Assembly (NCBI RefSeq): GCF_001570905.1
Contig: NZ_BCSO01000008.1
Span: 1-64,000, forward strand
Direction of reading: 5' to 3'
Source of the DNA: [Zimmermannella] alba NBRC 15616
Lineage (GTDB): Bacteria > Actinomycetota > Actinomycetes > Actinomycetales > Microbacteriaceae
Length of the DNA: 64,000 nt
The notes beneath the pieces were generated by a model that saw nothing but the letters and a program-made list of their open reading frames with translations, did no database searches and was not told the origin of the DNA. How positions within the stretch are numbered: position 1 is the stretch's first letter; the number at the start of each line of letters is the position of its first letter. Below are positions 19,271 to 29,266 of this stretch, in pieces. Made by a program: the position numbers and the translations under genes.

Positions 19271-19654
19271 TTGCACGAGTCACAGTCGAACCACTCGCAC
19301 GAGCCGATGGATGCCGCCCCTGGCGACGCGTCCGAGCTCGCTCGCGACATCGCCGAGGTGCCCGCCGTCGAACTCATCACGACGACCGCCGTGCACCTCA
19401 TGAGCGCGGCGGCTGTGCAGCTTGGTCTCGGCGACGAGGACGAGCCGCAGTCGCCGGACCTCGACGAAGCCCGCAAGCTCATTTGCGCGCTCGCCGGCCT
19501 CATTACCGCCTCGCTCCCCTACCTCGGGAACCACCACGCGCGTCCGCTGCGCGACGGGCTTCGCTCGCTGCAGCTCGCGTTCCGCGAAGCATCCCCCTAC
19601 CCGGATGAGCCGGGCAAGGGCCCGGGCGAAGACCTCACTGGCCCCGTCTTCTAG
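19271..19654 (+). CDS. DUF1844-family protein
   Basis: Function unknown. The 127-residue product has an acidic N-terminus, then the DUF1844 core with LMSAAAVQLGL (about residue 45), LDEARKLICALAGL (about 65) and RPLRDGLRSLQLAFREAS (about 95). These blocks are conserved next to infC in many actinobacteria. A TTG start at 19271 was chosen because GGAGAGGG lies 6 bases in front; an in-frame ATG 36 bases on (19307) has no such site. It is divergent from infC. Confidence 0.8.
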   Translation: MHESQSNHSHEPMDAAPGDASELARDIAEVPAVELITTTAVHLMSAAAVQLGLGDEDEPQSPDLDEARKLICALAGLITASLPYLGNHHARPLRDGLRSLQLAFREASPYPDEPGKGPGEDLTGPVF

Positions 19655-19672
19655 TTCGCCCCGCCGAGAACC

Positions 19673-19704
19673 CGACCCGGTTCAGCCTCGTGCTGGCCGG
19701 GTCG
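19673..19704. terminator. Weak convergent terminator hairpin
   Basis: An 8-bp GC-rich inverted repeat (19673-19680 and 19697-19704) with a 16-base loop lies between the ends of the convergent DUF1844 gene and the P-type ATPase gene, overlapping the latter's last codons. Confidence 0.4.
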
Positions 19705-22102
19705 CGTTGTGTCGGGCGCGGGTGACGCGGGAGTGAATCTCGATGAGGACCATGGCGGCCACTCCGACCCCGACGGCAATGCCGAACATGGGCATGCCGG
19801 GGAGGCGGAACGCGAAAAAGTCGCTCACGAAGGGTGCCGTCATGACGAGGAGCATTCCGGCATAGCAGGTGGCCAGCAGTGCCGCGCGCCACGGGCTCAG
19901 CGGCCGGGCGAGAACGTTGAGAATCCACAGCGCGGCAATGCCGAGTGTGATGCAGCAGGCCGTGCGAGCCTCGTCGAGTCCAATGCCCAGCACACGCGCA
20001 GCGATGCTCGTGCTGAGAATCGCGAGCAGCACAATCGCACCGCTCGGGATCGCGAATTCAAGGGCGCGTTTCAAGAAGCCGCGACGGTAGCGCTGCGGGT
20101 TCGGGATGAGCGCCAGGATGAATCCCGGCAGGCCGATCGTGAGCCCGTCGAGTGCTGAGAGCTGGCGCGGCAGGAACGGGAAGCCCCAGACGAGCAGGCC
20201 GAAGCAGAGAGCGATCAAGATCGAGTAGGCCGTCTTCGAGAGGAAGAGCATCGAGACGCGCTCAACATTGGCGATGACCTGGCGGCCTTCCTTCACCACG
20301 CCCGGAAGGTGCGAGAAGCGACCGTCGAGCAAGACAAGACGGGCAACGGCACGAGTGGCCGCGGCCCCATTACCCATGGCGATGCCAAGGTCCGCATCCT
20401 TGAGCGCGAGGACGTCGTTCACACCGTCGCCGGTCATGGCGACGACGTGGTCGCGCGATTGCAGCGCGTGCACCATGGCGCGCTTCTGTTCGGGCGTGAC
20501 GCGTCCGAACACGCGCTCACGTTCGAGCACCTCGGCGAGTTCGTCGGGATCTTCGGGAAGCTCCCGCGCATCGAATCCTGGCCCGTCGTGGAGCCCCACG
20601 GCCTGCGCAACCGCACCCACCGTGCGGGGGTCATCGCCGGAGATGACGCGCATGCTCACGCCCTGCTCACGGAAGTAGGCGATCGTGTCGGCTGCGTCGT
20701 CGCGAATGCTCTCGCGGAGCGTGAGCACCGCAACGCCGCGGAGGTCAGCTGGCTTCGTGGCCGCCTCGCAGGCGTCAGCGTCAAGCACCTGCTCTGAGTA
20801 GGCAAGCAGGAGCGCGCGACGGCCCTCAGCGGCCTTCGTCGCAGCGAGATCAAGGAACTGCGCATGTTCAGCGGTCCTGCTGAGAACGAGTTCGGCGGCG
20901 CCAAGCACCCAGGTGCCTCGCGCCTCGCCATCTTCGACGACAACTGCGCTCCACTTTCGTGCTGAGCTGAACGGGATCGAGCGTGCGATCCGTGCAGGCG
21001 CTCCTCCTTCGAGACCGGATGCGAGCGCCTTCGCCGTGTCGTTCGCGTGCTCATCGAGCGCCATCGCCTCAACAACGGATGCCCACGGTTCGACCGGGGC
21101 ACCGCCATCCGGAGCCGACGCCGCGTCGAAGGTGAAGCTGCCGTCGGTGAGGGTGCCCGTCTTGTCGAAGCAGATGACGTCCACCCGAGCAAGGCCCTCG
21201 ACTGCGGGGAGTTCCTGCACGAGCACCTGCTGGCGGGAGAGCTTCACTGCGCCGACCGCGAAGGCGACGCTCGTCATGAGGATGAGCCCAAGTGGCACCA
21301 TGGCGATCGCCGCACCGATGGCGCCGACACTCGCCGAGCGCCATGCGCCGGTCTGGATCGCGACTTCCCAGCCTCCGATCGTGTGCATCTGCGCGTTCAC
21401 GACGATCGCGAGCACCGGGAACAGCATCCAGGCGATCCAGCGGAGCACTCGGTTCAGGCCGTTGCGAATCTCGGACTGGACGAGCGAGAAGCGCTTCGCT
21501 TCCTGCGTAAGCTTTGCCGCGTAGGCTTCCGAGCCCACCTTGCGAACGCGCGCAATGCCGTGCCCAGCAACCACCGACGAGCCCGCCAGCACTTCTTCGC
21601 CGAGGCGCTTCGTAACCGGCTCGGATTCGCCGGTGAGGAGCGACTCGTCGACGGCGAGACCGTGCACCTCAAGGAGTTCAGCGTCGGCCGGAATCTGGTC
21701 ACCCGCAGTCACAACGATCGTGTCGCCGCGCACGACCGCCTCACGCGCGATCTCCTGACGCTCGCCGTCACGAATGACGGTTGCGACCGGCGCGTGAATG
21801 AGCGCGAGTTCGTCGAGCGCCTTCTTGGCGCGGTACTCCTGGACGACGCCGATGATGGCGTTCGCGACGGCCGAGAAACCGAAGAGCGCGTCCTTCCACT
21901 CCCCCACGACGAACAGCAGCACGAAGCAGCTGAGCACGATGCCGTTGAAGAGCGTGAAGACGTTGGCGCGAAGAATCGACCAGAGGCTGCGGCTCGAGTC
22001 ATCCGGGAGCGTGTTCACGTCGCCCGCACGTTCACGTGCCGCAACTTCGTCCGCTGTGAGTCCGGTGTGGGCGAGTGCAGCAGATGGCGACGTGGAACTC
22101 AT
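19682..22102 (-). CDS. P-type cation ATPase, CtpE-like
   Basis: Membrane ATPase that exports a cation, probably calcium. The phosphorylation motif FDKTGTLTDG is near residue 290, TGES near 140, the hinge TGDGVNDVLALKDAD near 575, and about ten membrane helices are arranged 2+2+6 as in P2-type pumps. The N-terminal ANVFTLFN and VVQEYRAKKALD blocks resemble mycobacterial CtpE, a calcium transporter; the match is from memory. The start at 22102 (MSSTSPSAA) was preferred because the longer frame overlaps the preceding SseB gene. The 806 residues are a usual length. It may be co-transcribed with the SseB-family gene. Confidence 0.85.
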   Translation of the reverse strand: MSSTSPSAALAHTGLTADEVAARERAGDVNTLPDDSSRSLWSILRANVFTLFNGIVLSCFVLLFVVGEWKDALFGFSAVANAIIGVVQEYRAKKALDELALIHAPVATVIRDGERQEIAREAVVRGDTIVVTAGDQIPADAELLEVHGLAVDESLLTGESEPVTKRLGEEVLAGSSVVAGHGIARVRKVGSEAYAAKLTQEAKRFSLVQSEIRNGLNRVLRWIAWMLFPVLAIVVNAQMHTIGGWEVAIQTGAWRSASVGAIGAAIAMVPLGLILMTSVAFAVGAVKLSRQQVLVQELPAVEGLARVDVICFDKTGTLTDGSFTFDAASAPDGGAPVEPWASVVEAMALDEHANDTAKALASGLEGGAPARIARSIPFSSARKWSAVVVEDGEARGTWVLGAAELVLSRTAEHAQFLDLAATKAAEGRRALLLAYSEQVLDADACEAATKPADLRGVAVLTLRESIRDDAADTIAYFREQGVSMRVISGDDPRTVGAVAQAVGLHDGPGFDARELPEDPDELAEVLERERVFGRVTPEQKRAMVHALQSRDHVVAMTGDGVNDVLALKDADLGIAMGNGAAATRAVARLVLLDGRFSHLPGVVKEGRQVIANVERVSMLFLSKTAYSILIALCFGLLVWGFPFLPRQLSALDGLTIGLPGFILALIPNPQRYRRGFLKRALEFAIPSGAIVLLAILSTSIAARVLGIGLDEARTACCITLGIAALWILNVLARPLSPWRAALLATCYAGMLLVMTAPFVSDFFAFRLPGMPMFGIAVGVGVAAMVLIEIHSRVTRARHNATRPARG

Positions 22103-22112
22103 GATCCGAAGA

Positions 22113-22991
22113 CTATGCCTTCGAACGGCCGAATCGGCGAGAAATCCAACTGCGACGTATCGGAGTCTGTCGCACGGCAGAGGCGAAGGCGAGCGACATC
22201 GAATCCACCCGTTCAATGAGGGCAGGATCCTGACCCCAGGCGCTCAGGACCTCTCGCTGGAATGCCGCACGGTCGATCGTCGCGGCGGCATCGATGCCGA
22301 CCACGACGCGCAGTTCTGCGCCGTGCAAGGATCCTGGCTCGGCGTGCGGCAGCAGGTCGATAGCCAGAACGGCGTCGTGCGCGGCAAGCGGCTCGGCGAT
22401 GCGCTCCTGAACGAGCGCGTCCTGCCACGGGAGAGTCCAGTCCGTTCCTTGCGCGATTGCCCAGAGCATGGGGCGTCGCACACCGAATTCTGTCGCGTTG
22501 CCTGGATCGACGATGACGAGTTCAGTGCCGTCGTCGATAGCCGAGATCATCGCACGACGTGCTTCAACCGGCACAGGGCGAGCCGTCGGATTCCACGCGG
22601 ACATGGCGGCGACCGAGGTAAAAACCGGGAGGACGCGTCGCCCATCCGGCCCCTGGACCGTCACGATCGAGAGATCTGCCTGCTTGTCGACGATGGCGCC
22701 GTCGCTCGCGCGTCCCTCCTCGCCGAGTTCGGCAAGGAGTGGAATGAGCAGGCGAGTTTCTCGGAGCACGTCGACGACCTGCTGAAGGCCGTTGTCGTCT
22801 CCGGCGCGAAATCGTATGTGTGCTTCGGCGTAAGCACGCGGCGTGCTGCCGTCATCACCGGCGAAGGGCTGGGGCGAGAGTTCGCGGCCGGCCCAGGGCT
22901 TGCCGGCAGAGTCAGCCTCGCGCTTGTCCCATGGCGCGCTGCGGCGCCACATGCCGGATCCGTCGCCGGGATCGAGCTGTTCCGGTGCCAC
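22113..22991 (-). CDS. SseB-family protein
   Basis: Function unknown. The central part (about residues 75-200) matches the SseB N-terminal domain: LLIPLLAELGEE, a segment reading VFTSVAAMSAWNP and ELVIVDPGNATEFGVRR. The last 90 residues resemble a second SseB-like domain. The first 50 residues are polar and probably disordered. It starts at a GTG 5 bases after the priA stop, and the ATPase gene follows 10 bases later. SseB-family genes commonly follow priA in actinobacteria. Confidence 0.8.
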   Translation of the reverse strand: MAPEQLDPGDGSGMWRRSAPWDKREADSAGKPWAGRELSPQPFAGDDGSTPRAYAEAHIRFRAGDDNGLQQVVDVLRETRLLIPLLAELGEEGRASDGAIVDKQADLSIVTVQGPDGRRVLPVFTSVAAMSAWNPTARPVPVEARRAMISAIDDGTELVIVDPGNATEFGVRRPMLWAIAQGTDWTLPWQDALVQERIAEPLAAHDAVLAIDLLPHAEPGSLHGAELRVVVGIDAAATIDRAAFQREVLSAWGQDPALIERVDSMSLAFASAVRQTPIRRSWISRRFGRSKA

Positions 22992-22996
22992 GGCGG

Positions 22997-23740
22997 TTAG
23001 CGGGCGACGTCGAGCGCTTCGCTCAGGGTGAAGACACCCGAGTAGAGCGCCTTGCCGATGATGGCGCCTTCAAGGCCTTCGGGTACCAGGCCACGCAGGT
23101 TGCGGACATCGTCGAGCGTTGCGACGCCGCCGGAGGCGATGACGGGGCGGTCGGTGCGCTCCATGATCTGCTGGAGCAGTTCGAGGTTCGGGCCGCGGAG
23201 CGTGCCGTCCTTCGTGACGTCCGTCACGACGTAGCGTGCGCAACCGGCGTGCTCAAGACGCTCGAGGACTTCCCAGAGGTCACCGCCGTCCTGCGTCCAT
23301 CCGCGTGCTGCCAGGGTCGTGCCGCGGACGTCGAGGCCGACGGCGATGAGCTCGCCATAGCGCGCGATGACAGCTGCCGCCCACTCCGGGTTCTCGAGTG
23401 CGGCCGTGCCGAGGTTGATGCGCTTCACGCCAGCGTCAACGGCGCGCTCGAGCGACTCGTCGTCGCGAATGCCGCCCGAAAGTTCGACGTTGACGCCCTT
23501 CATGGCCTTGATGACGCGCTTGATCGTCTGGCGGTTCTCGCCGCGCCCGAAAGCGGCATCGAGGTCGACGAGGTGGATCCACTCAGCGCCCTGGCCAGCC
23601 CACTCCTGGGCGGCCTCGACCGGGTCACCATAGGAGGTTGCAGACTCGGCTTCGCCCTGCACGAGGCGCACTGCCTTGCCGCCCGCGATGTCCACTGCGG
23701 GGAAGAGCACGAGGCTCGGTGAATTGTTGAAGCCGTTCAC
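22997..23740 (-). CDS. priA: Bifunctional HisA/TrpF isomerase
   Basis: Beta/alpha-barrel enzyme that isomerises ProFAR in histidine synthesis and, in actinobacteria, also PRA in tryptophan synthesis. The catalytic aspartates lie in FPAVDIAGG (residue 17) and VTDVTKDGT (about 180). Phosphate-binding glycine segments LSGGIRDD and IASGGVATL are present. The N-terminal [20 protein letters not shown] block is typical of PriA. The 247-residue length is normal. It is fourth in the run hisC-hisB-hisH-priA, after a gap of 88 bases. Confidence 0.93.
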   Translation of the reverse strand: MNGFNNSPSLVLFPAVDIAGGKAVRLVQGEAESATSYGDPVEAAQEWAGQGAEWIHLVDLDAAFGRGENRQTIKRVIKAMKGVNVELSGGIRDDESLERAVDAGVKRINLGTAALENPEWAAAVIARYGELIAVGLDVRGTTLAARGWTQDGGDLWEVLERLEHAGCARYVVTDVTKDGTLRGPNLELLQQIMERTDRPVIASGGVATLDDVRNLRGLVPEGLEGAIIGKALYSGVFTLSEALDVAR

Positions 23741-23828
23741 GTTGTTCCTTCGGTCATGAGGAGCAGCTCCCGGGCGCTGCTCAAGGACAATGTCCTCGAG
23801 CCTAATCGCCTCGCGAGACTTTCACGAG

Positions 23829-24461
23829 TTAGAGCGAGTTGATCCAGTTGCGCAGGAGCTGGATGCCAGCTTCCCCCGACTTTTCCGGGTGGAATTGGGT
23901 CGCGCTGAGCGGCCCATTTTCGACGGCAGCAAGGAAACGTTCGCCGTAGCTACTCCAGGTGCGCACGATGGGACGGGCCTTCGGGTGGGGCGAGAGGTCA
24001 ATCTCGTGAGCGGCGTAGGAGTGCACGAAGTAGAAGCGTTCCCCCGAGAGTCCGGCGAACAGGGTTGAGCCGTCATCCGGCTCGACGGTGTTCCATCCCA
24101 TGTGCGGTAGGGGTTCTGCGTCGAGCTTGCGCACACGGCCAGGCCATTCGCCGAGCCCCTCGGTGACGGTACCGCCCTCTTCACCCTCGTCGAAGAGGAT
24201 CTGCATGCCAACGCAAATGCCGAGGACCGGCCGTCCGCCCGCAAGGCGGCGGCCAATGACCTCGCCGAGTCGGTGCGACCGAGCCTGCTCCGCGACGTGC
24301 GCGAAGGAGCCGACGCCAGGGAGGAGGACGCCGTCTGCTTCGTACATCTCGGCCTTATTCGCTGTAAGCGTGACCTCGGCCCCAGCAGCTTCGAGTGCCT
24401 TCACTGCCGAGTGGACGTTGCCGACGCCGTAGTCGATGACGACGACGCGAGGCCGCATCAC
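23829..24461 (-). CDS. hisH: Imidazole glycerol phosphate synthase, glutaminase subunit
   Basis: Supplies ammonia from glutamine to HisF. The class I glutamine amidotransferase triad is visible: Cys in LGICVGMQ (about residue 82), His and Glu in ATQFHPEKS (about 190-195). The 210-residue length is normal. Its GTG start overlaps the hisB stop. hisF is not in the window. priA follows. Confidence 0.95.
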   Translation of the reverse strand: MMRPRVVVIDYGVGNVHSAVKALEAAGAEVTLTANKAEMYEADGVLLPGVGSFAHVAEQARSHRLGEVIGRRLAGGRPVLGICVGMQILFDEGEEGGTVTEGLGEWPGRVRKLDAEPLPHMGWNTVEPDDGSTLFAGLSGERFYFVHSYAAHEIDLSPHPKARPIVRTWSSYGERFLAAVENGPLSATQFHPEKSGEAGIQLLRNWINSL

Positions 24462-25063
24462 AGTGCGCCCTTCGTCGACGGGATGCCGCGCATGTCCGGG
24501 TCGAAGCTCTTTGCCGTGCGGAAGGCGCGCGCGAAGGCCTTGAACTCAGCCTCGGCAATGTGGTGCGGGTCGCGACCGCGCAGCACATCAATGTGGACGG
24601 TGAGGCCTGCGTGGTGCGCGATGGATTCGAACACGTGACGCACGAGCGAGCCCGTAAAGTGGCCGCCGATGAGGTGGTGTGCAAAGGCTTCGCTCTCGCC
24701 CTCGTGCACAAGGTAGGGGCGGCCGGAGCAGTCGACGACGGCGCGGGCGAGGGCCTCGTCGAGCGGGCACATGGCGTCGCCGTAGCGAACAATGCCTTCC
24801 TTGGCGCCAAGCGCCTGGCGAATCGCCTGCCCAAGCACGATGGCGGTGTCCTCGACAGTGTGGTGCACGTCAATGTGTGTGTCGCCGGTGGCACGGATCG
24901 TGAGATCGGTGACGGAGTGCTTGGCGAACGCGGTGAGCATGTGGTCATAGAAGGGCACGCTCGTCGAGATGTCGGCGGTTCCGCTGCCGTCGAGGTTGAT
25001 GGTCAGCTCGATGCTGGATTCGCTCGTTGATCGTGTGATCGTGGCGGTGCGGGGTGTCGTCAC
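24458..25063 (-). CDS. hisB: Imidazoleglycerol-phosphate dehydratase
   Basis: Removes water from imidazoleglycerol phosphate in histidine synthesis. The two manganese-binding histidine repeats appear as [12 protein letters not shown] (about residue 70) and [21 protein letters not shown] (about 135 and 170). At 201 residues it is the monofunctional actinobacterial type with no phosphatase domain. It overlaps hisC by 4 bases and hisH by 4 bases, so the three are translationally coupled. Confidence 0.96.
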   Translation of the reverse strand: MTTPRTATITRSTSESSIELTINLDGSGTADISTSVPFYDHMLTAFAKHSVTDLTIRATGDTHIDVHHTVEDTAIVLGQAIRQALGAKEGIVRYGDAMCPLDEALARAVVDCSGRPYLVHEGESEAFAHHLIGGHFTGSLVRHVFESIAHHAGLTVHIDVLRGRDPHHIAEAEFKAFARAFRTAKSFDPDMRGIPSTKGAL

Positions 25064-26178
25064 TTGGTGTCCTCACATTCGGAAGGCGGCACGGGCGCTG
25101 CCGACTTCGTGTAGTCCTCCAACGCGTCGAGGAACGCGTCAGTTTGCTCGGGGGTACCTGCCGAAACACGCAGCGCGGTCGGGATGCCGATGTCGCGCAC
25201 GAGGATGTCTCGGGCAAGGAAGAACTCGAACGCCTGACGCGGGGCTGCGAAGCCGTGGATGAGCACGAAGTTGGCTTCGCTCGGTGCGACTCGGTAGCCG
25301 AGTTCACTCGCGCAGGATGCGATGCGGTCGCGCTCGGCGCGGAGCACAGCAACTTCGTCCAGCATGGTGGGCGCGTGCCGGAGCGCCACCTTGGCGACCA
25401 CCTGGGTCACTGCGGAGAGGTGGTACGGCAGGCGGACCAGACGAACGGCATCTACCACAGTCGCGTCGGCCGCGAAGTAGCCAAGGCGCGCGCCGGCGAA
25501 GGCAAAGGCCTTGCTCATCGTGCGCGAGACGACGACGCGGGGGCGACCCGGCAGGAGGTCGAGCGCAGAAGGTGTTCCCGGCTCGGCAAATTCGACATAG
25601 GCCTCGTCCACGATGACCATGCCGTCAAAGGCGTCGTGTGCGGCGAGGATGACGTCATTGCTCGTCGCCGTACCTGTGGGGTTGTTTGGGGTGCAGATGA
25701 CGACAACGTCGGGCTTGTGTTCCGTGATCGCGTCCACAACAAGCTGCTCCGTGAGCTCGTAGTCCTGGCCGCGCGGCGCCTCAACCCAGTCTGCTCCGCT
25801 CCCGCGGGCAAGCTCGGGGTGCATTGAGTAGCTCGGCGGGAACCCGAGCACGCGACGCCCGGGACCAGCGAACGCCAAGAAGAGCTGCTGGAGCACCTCA
25901 TTGGAGCCATTCGCAGCCCAGAGCTGGTCGCGCACGAGACCGTGCCCGAGGTAGTCCGCGAGATGCTCCCGCAGTTCGAGGAATTCGCGGTCGGGATAGC
26001 GGTTGAGCGTCGGGAGGACGCTTTCGAGTTCGGTCAGCATGTCACGCACGACGGCCGCCGGAACCGGGAACGGATTCTCGTTGACGTTGAGGGGAACCAA
26101 GACAGGATCCATGGGCGCTCCGTAGGGTTCCTTCCCCCGCAGGTCGTCGCGAATCGGCAGATCATCCAGCCTCGTCAT
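25060..26178 (-). CDS. hisC: Histidinol-phosphate aminotransferase
   Basis: PLP-dependent fold-type I aminotransferase acting on imidazole acetol phosphate. Seen are NENPFP near residue 31, the cofactor-binding CTPNNPTG near 160, the PLP-lysine segment [16 protein letters not shown] near 220 and the C-terminal RVSAGT arginine. The 372-residue length is normal. It heads the his operon, with a -10 hexamer only 6 bases ahead of the ATG and no ribosome site, which implies leaderless translation. Confidence 0.94.
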   Translation of the reverse strand: MTRLDDLPIRDDLRGKEPYGAPMDPVLVPLNVNENPFPVPAAVVRDMLTELESVLPTLNRYPDREFLELREHLADYLGHGLVRDQLWAANGSNEVLQQLFLAFAGPGRRVLGFPPSYSMHPELARGSGADWVEAPRGQDYELTEQLVVDAITEHKPDVVVICTPNNPTGTATSNDVILAAHDAFDGMVIVDEAYVEFAEPGTPSALDLLPGRPRVVVSRTMSKAFAFAGARLGYFAADATVVDAVRLVRLPYHLSAVTQVVAKVALRHAPTMLDEVAVLRAERDRIASCASELGYRVAPSEANFVLIHGFAAPRQAFEFFLARDILVRDIGIPTALRVSAGTPEQTDAFLDALEDYTKSAAPVPPSECEDTK

Positions 26179-26184
26179 GCAGCA

Positions 26185-26190
26185 ATTCTA
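26185..26190 (-). promoter_or_regulatory. -10 element of a likely leaderless hisC mRNA
   Basis: TAGAAT on the minus strand lies 6 bases before the hisC ATG. The space leaves no room for a ribosome site. Confidence 0.5.
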
Positions 26191-26235
26191 GGCGAGGCAC
26201 CCGAGAACTCAGGCCTGGCGGCCGAGCACTCCCAC

Positions 26236-26550
26236 CTACTCAGCCGGGAGGAGGAGGTGCTGACCGGGCTCGAGGGAGGTCGAGGAGAGCGCGTTGATGC
26301 GCTGGATGTCGCCCATGACGTCGCGCACATCGCGACCATCGGCGTGCTCCTCTGCGATGGACCAGAGGGTTTCGCCTGCGTGGACCGTGACCTCTTCGAG
26401 CGGGGCTGCGTGTTCGTTGCTCGCTCCGGCCGGCGAGACCGTGAGCGCGGAGAAGCCAATGATGCAAGCCACCGGCGCGAGCAAGACGGCCGCAAGTGCA
26501 CGGCGGCGGCGCTGGTAGACGCGTTCCTTGTTGGTGGCAATCGTGCTCAT
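26236..26550 (-). CDS. Membrane-anchored LysM protein, likely SOS cell division suppressor
   Basis: A 104-residue protein with a basic start (residues 1-18), one membrane helix (about 19-42) and an extracytoplasmic LysM domain (about 53-102: [32 protein letters not shown]). It is divergent from lexA, with an SOS-like box in between. This is the layout of Bacillus YneA, Corynebacterium DivS and mycobacterial Rv2719c, which delay division during DNA damage. That role is inferred from context and design, not from catalytic residues. The start at 26550 follows GAAGGAG; the longer frame crosses the promoter region. Confidence 0.8.
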   Translation of the reverse strand: MSTIATNKERVYQRRRRALAAVLLAPVACIIGFSALTVSPAGASNEHAAPLEEVTVHAGETLWSIAEEHADGRDVRDVMGDIQRINALSSTSLEPGQHLLLPAE

Positions 26551-26617
26551 GTTGGCTCCTTCGAGACGTTGGCGGTGTTCGATTCGTCCCGCCGGAAGGC
26601 CGCGCCGAACACCTAGA

Positions 26618-26633
26618 TCGAACATATCTTCGG
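26618..26633. promoter_or_regulatory. Imperfect LexA box for the LysM gene
   Basis: TCGAACATATCTTCGG differs at two positions from the actinobacterial SOS box TCGAAC-N4-GTTCGA. On the minus strand a -10-like TAGGTG follows it by 2 bases, so a bound repressor would block that promoter. Confidence 0.5.
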
Positions 26634-26694
26634 ATCCCATCCGAACGCAAGTACGAATTTCGAATCCAGGGCGACGATGTTCGACTCGCCGAAT

Positions 26695-26710
26695 CCGAAC
26701 AGGTGTTTGG
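26695..26710. promoter_or_regulatory. LexA box at the lexA promoter
   Basis: CCGAACAGGTGTTTGG contains the core CGAAC-N4-GTTYG. It covers the -35 of the lexA promoter, fitting autoregulation. The outer bases deviate from the palindrome. Confidence 0.6.
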
Positions 26711-26735
26711 CACAGCCACCCGGCCCGGCTAGGGT
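26706..26735 (+). promoter_or_regulatory. Promoter of lexA
   Basis: TTTGGC (26706-26711) and TAGGGT (26730-26735) are separated by 18 bases. The -35 overlaps the LexA box. The leader to the lexA ATG is about 55 bases. Confidence 0.5.
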
Positions 26736-26797
26736 CGTTGGTGACACGACACACCTCACCAGGGACCACCGACATTCGGTTCCGGAGCGGCGGAAAC

Positions 26798-27442
26798 ATG
26801 GCGACGCGACGCACCATTCAGCAACTCAGCGACAAGCAGCAAGAGATCCTCGGCTTCATCGCGCACTACACGAACGAACACGGCTACGCGCCGACAATTC
26901 GCGAGATTGGTGCCGGCGTCGCACTCTCCTCACTCTCGAGCGTCGCCCACCAGCTCAAGCAGCTGGAGGCATACGGCGCGATTCGCCGCGGCGCAAACCG
27001 CTCCCGCACGATTGAAGTGCTCCACCCCGTCGTCGAAAGTGACTCCGTCGCAGACACCCCGAAGGCTCAGACAGTCAACGTGCCGGTCGTCGGCCGGATT
27101 GCTGCCGGTATCCCGATCACCGCCGAGCAGCAGGTCGAAGACGTCTTCGCGCTCCCCCGCCAGCTCGTGGGGCAGGGCGAGCTGTTCCTGCTCAAGGTTG
27201 TTGGCGACTCCATGATCGACGCTGCCATCTGCGACGGCGACTGGGTCGTCGTGCGCAAGCAGCAGGAGGCCGAGAACGGCGACATCGTCGCGGCCATGCT
27301 TGATGGCGAAGCGACCGTCAAGGCTCTTCGCCGACGGGACGGCCATGTGTGGCTGCTCCCCCGCAACAGCGCCTTCGAGCCCATCTTGGGCGACGCTGCC
27401 GAAGTGCTCGGGAAGGTCGTCGCCGTCCTCCGCTCCGTCTAA
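26798..27442 (+). CDS. lexA: SOS repressor LexA
   Basis: Represses DNA-damage genes and cuts itself when RecA is activated. The N-terminal winged helix (residues about 5-70) has the recognition segment [13 protein letters not shown]. The C-terminal S24 peptidase domain shows the cleavage site Ala103-Gly104 in GRIAAGIP, catalytic Ser138 in VGDSMID and Lys175 in EATVKAL. The ATG at 26798 has GGAGCGG upstream and yields 214 residues; the frame is open back into the promoter. It is convergent with hflX and divergent from the LysM gene. Confidence 0.95.
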   Translation: MATRRTIQQLSDKQQEILGFIAHYTNEHGYAPTIREIGAGVALSSLSSVAHQLKQLEAYGAIRRGANRSRTIEVLHPVVESDSVADTPKAQTVNVPVVGRIAAGIPITAEQQVEDVFALPRQLVGQGELFLLKVVGDSMIDAAICDGDWVVVRKQQEAENGDIVAAMLDGEATVKALRRRDGHVWLLPRNSAFEPILGDAAEVLGKVVAVLRSV

Positions 27443-27484
27443 GAAGCTCGGCAGACCAGGCACGGCAGCCGCCGCGTCCGCCGA

Positions 27485-29170
27485 CTACCGGTCGTCGTGT
27501 TTCGGGAGCGAAGCGGGCATTTCTGCCACGGGAGCCTCCTCGCGTCGTGGCTTCCGCTTCAACGGCGGTTCCTCCGGCAAGGGCGCATGCCCGTCCACGC
27601 GGTAGGCGTCCACCAACCCCAGCTGGTCGGGGTGGATCCGAGCGTGCACACGTGTTCCGGATTCCTCGTGGGCGAGTTCGAGCACCGAACCTTGCTCGTG
27701 CAGCATTGAGAGCACATCGCCCCGGGAATACGGCAGCATGAGCCACACGTGCTCACTCGGGGCGGGGATGAGCGATTCAATGCGCTCGAGCAGCTCCGGG
27801 ATACCCTCACCGGTCGCCGCCGACACGAACACCGCACCGGATTCAAGGCCGCGCAGCTCGATCACGCGATCGTCATCGATGAGATCGCACTTGTTGAAGA
27901 CGATGAGTTCCGGGATGTCACTCGCGCCAATTTCTGCGATGACTTCCCGAACCGTGCGAATCTGCCCCGCCGGATCCGGGTGAGCAGCGTCAACGACGTG
28001 CACGATGAGGTCGCTGTGCTGGACTTCCTCAAGCGTCGAACGGAATGCTTCAACGAGCTGGTGCGGGAGGTTGCGCACGAAGCCGACCGTGTCGACAAGG
28101 GTGTACGGACGTCCGTCCGTTGCTTCCGTCCGTCGTACCGTCGCGTCAAGGGTTGCGAACAGCTGGTTTTCGACGAGGACACCGGCCTTCGTGAGTCGGT
28201 TCAACAGACTCGACTTGCCAGCGTTCGTGTAACCCGCGATCGAGACGGAGGGCACCAAATTCTTCGTGCGGCTTGCTCGCTTCGTGTCGCGGGCAGCCTT
28301 CATGCCCACGATCTCGCGACGCAGCTTCGCCATGCGCGAGTGGATTCGACGTCGGTCGAGCTCAATCTTCGTTTCACCGGGGCCACGCGAACCCATACCG
28401 GCACCGCCAGACACCTGACCACCGGCCTGGCGAGACATCGACTCACCCCAACCACGAAGACGCGGCAGCAAGTACTCGAGCTGTGCAAGCTCCACCTGTG
28501 CCTTACCCTCACGGCTCTTCGCGTGCTGGCTGAAAATGTCGAGGATGACGGCGGTGCGGTCGATCACCTTCACCTTGACAGCGTCTTCCAGCGCGCGTCG
28601 CTGCGACGGGGCAAGCTCGGTGTCGGCAACCACGGTATCGGCGCCACAGGCCTTCACAATGTCGCGGAGTTCCTCCACCTTGCCGCGGCCGAGGTAGGTG
28701 GCCGGGTCGGGATGCGGTCGTCGCTGCAGAATGCCATCGAGCACGACAGCGCCAGCAGTTTCTGCCAGTGCCGCCAGCTCGTGGAGTGAGTTCTCGGCGT
28801 CGTCGAGGCTACCTGCCGCGTACACGCCGATGAGGACGACCTTCTCGAGACGCAGCTGTCGGTATTCGACTTCGGTGACGTCTTCGAGCTCGGTTGAGAG
28901 ACCATCGACACGGCGGAGCCCAGCGCGCTCTTCGCGGTCGAGCTGAAGGCCATCGTCGCGCGTGCCCGCCGCGACAGCATCCTCGTCGCTGAGCGCTTGC
29001 GCTCGCCCTTCGCTAAAGCGTCGGCTCGGTTCACGACCGGATGCTGCGGCGCGCTCAAGGACACGTTCAACAGCGTCGCGTCGTGCGTCTCGCCGAGGGG
29101 CCTCGGTGGCGTGGGCCTCGGTGGCGGAACTCAAGCCGTCCGCGTCGGCGTCATCAAAGTGGTTCGTCAT
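27485..29170 (-). CDS. hflX: Ribosome-associated GTPase HflX
   Basis: GTPase that binds the large ribosomal subunit and rescues or splits stalled ribosomes. The N-terminal HflX domain (about residues 115-290) carries GRGKVEEL and QVELAQLEYLLPRL; the GTPase domain (about 310-480) has G1 GYTNAGKSS, G3 DTVGF and G4 NKCD. About 90 residues of polar N-terminal extension and an Arg/Lys/Pro-rich C-terminal tail are additional. The start at 29170 (MTNHFDD) was chosen because the longer frame runs back through the divergent methyltransferase gene. 561 residues. Confidence 0.93.
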   Translation of the reverse strand: MTNHFDDADADGLSSATEAHATEAPRRDARRDAVERVLERAAASGREPSRRFSEGRAQALSDEDAVAAGTRDDGLQLDREERAGLRRVDGLSTELEDVTEVEYRQLRLEKVVLIGVYAAGSLDDAENSLHELAALAETAGAVVLDGILQRRPHPDPATYLGRGKVEELRDIVKACGADTVVADTELAPSQRRALEDAVKVKVIDRTAVILDIFSQHAKSREGKAQVELAQLEYLLPRLRGWGESMSRQAGGQVSGGAGMGSRGPGETKIELDRRRIHSRMAKLRREIVGMKAARDTKRASRTKNLVPSVSIAGYTNAGKSSLLNRLTKAGVLVENQLFATLDATVRRTEATDGRPYTLVDTVGFVRNLPHQLVEAFRSTLEEVQHSDLIVHVVDAAHPDPAGQIRTVREVIAEIGASDIPELIVFNKCDLIDDDRVIELRGLESGAVFVSAATGEGIPELLERIESLIPAPSEHVWLMLPYSRGDVLSMLHEQGSVLELAHEESGTRVHARIHPDQLGLVDAYRVDGHAPLPEEPPLKRKPRREEAPVAEMPASLPKHDDR

Positions 29171-29253
29171 GCGTTCTCCCGAGTCTACGGCCCGGCACTG
29201 CGCACGGGAACCGCGTTCTCTCGTGGATACCTCGTAGCCCGGGCAAGCACTGC

Positions 29254-29259
29254 TAGCGT
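29254..29259 (+). promoter_or_regulatory. -10 element of a likely leaderless methyltransferase mRNA
   Basis: TAGCGT ends 7 bases before the ATG at 29267, with no ribosome site in between. Confidence 0.35.
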
Positions 29260-29266
29260 CACAGGC

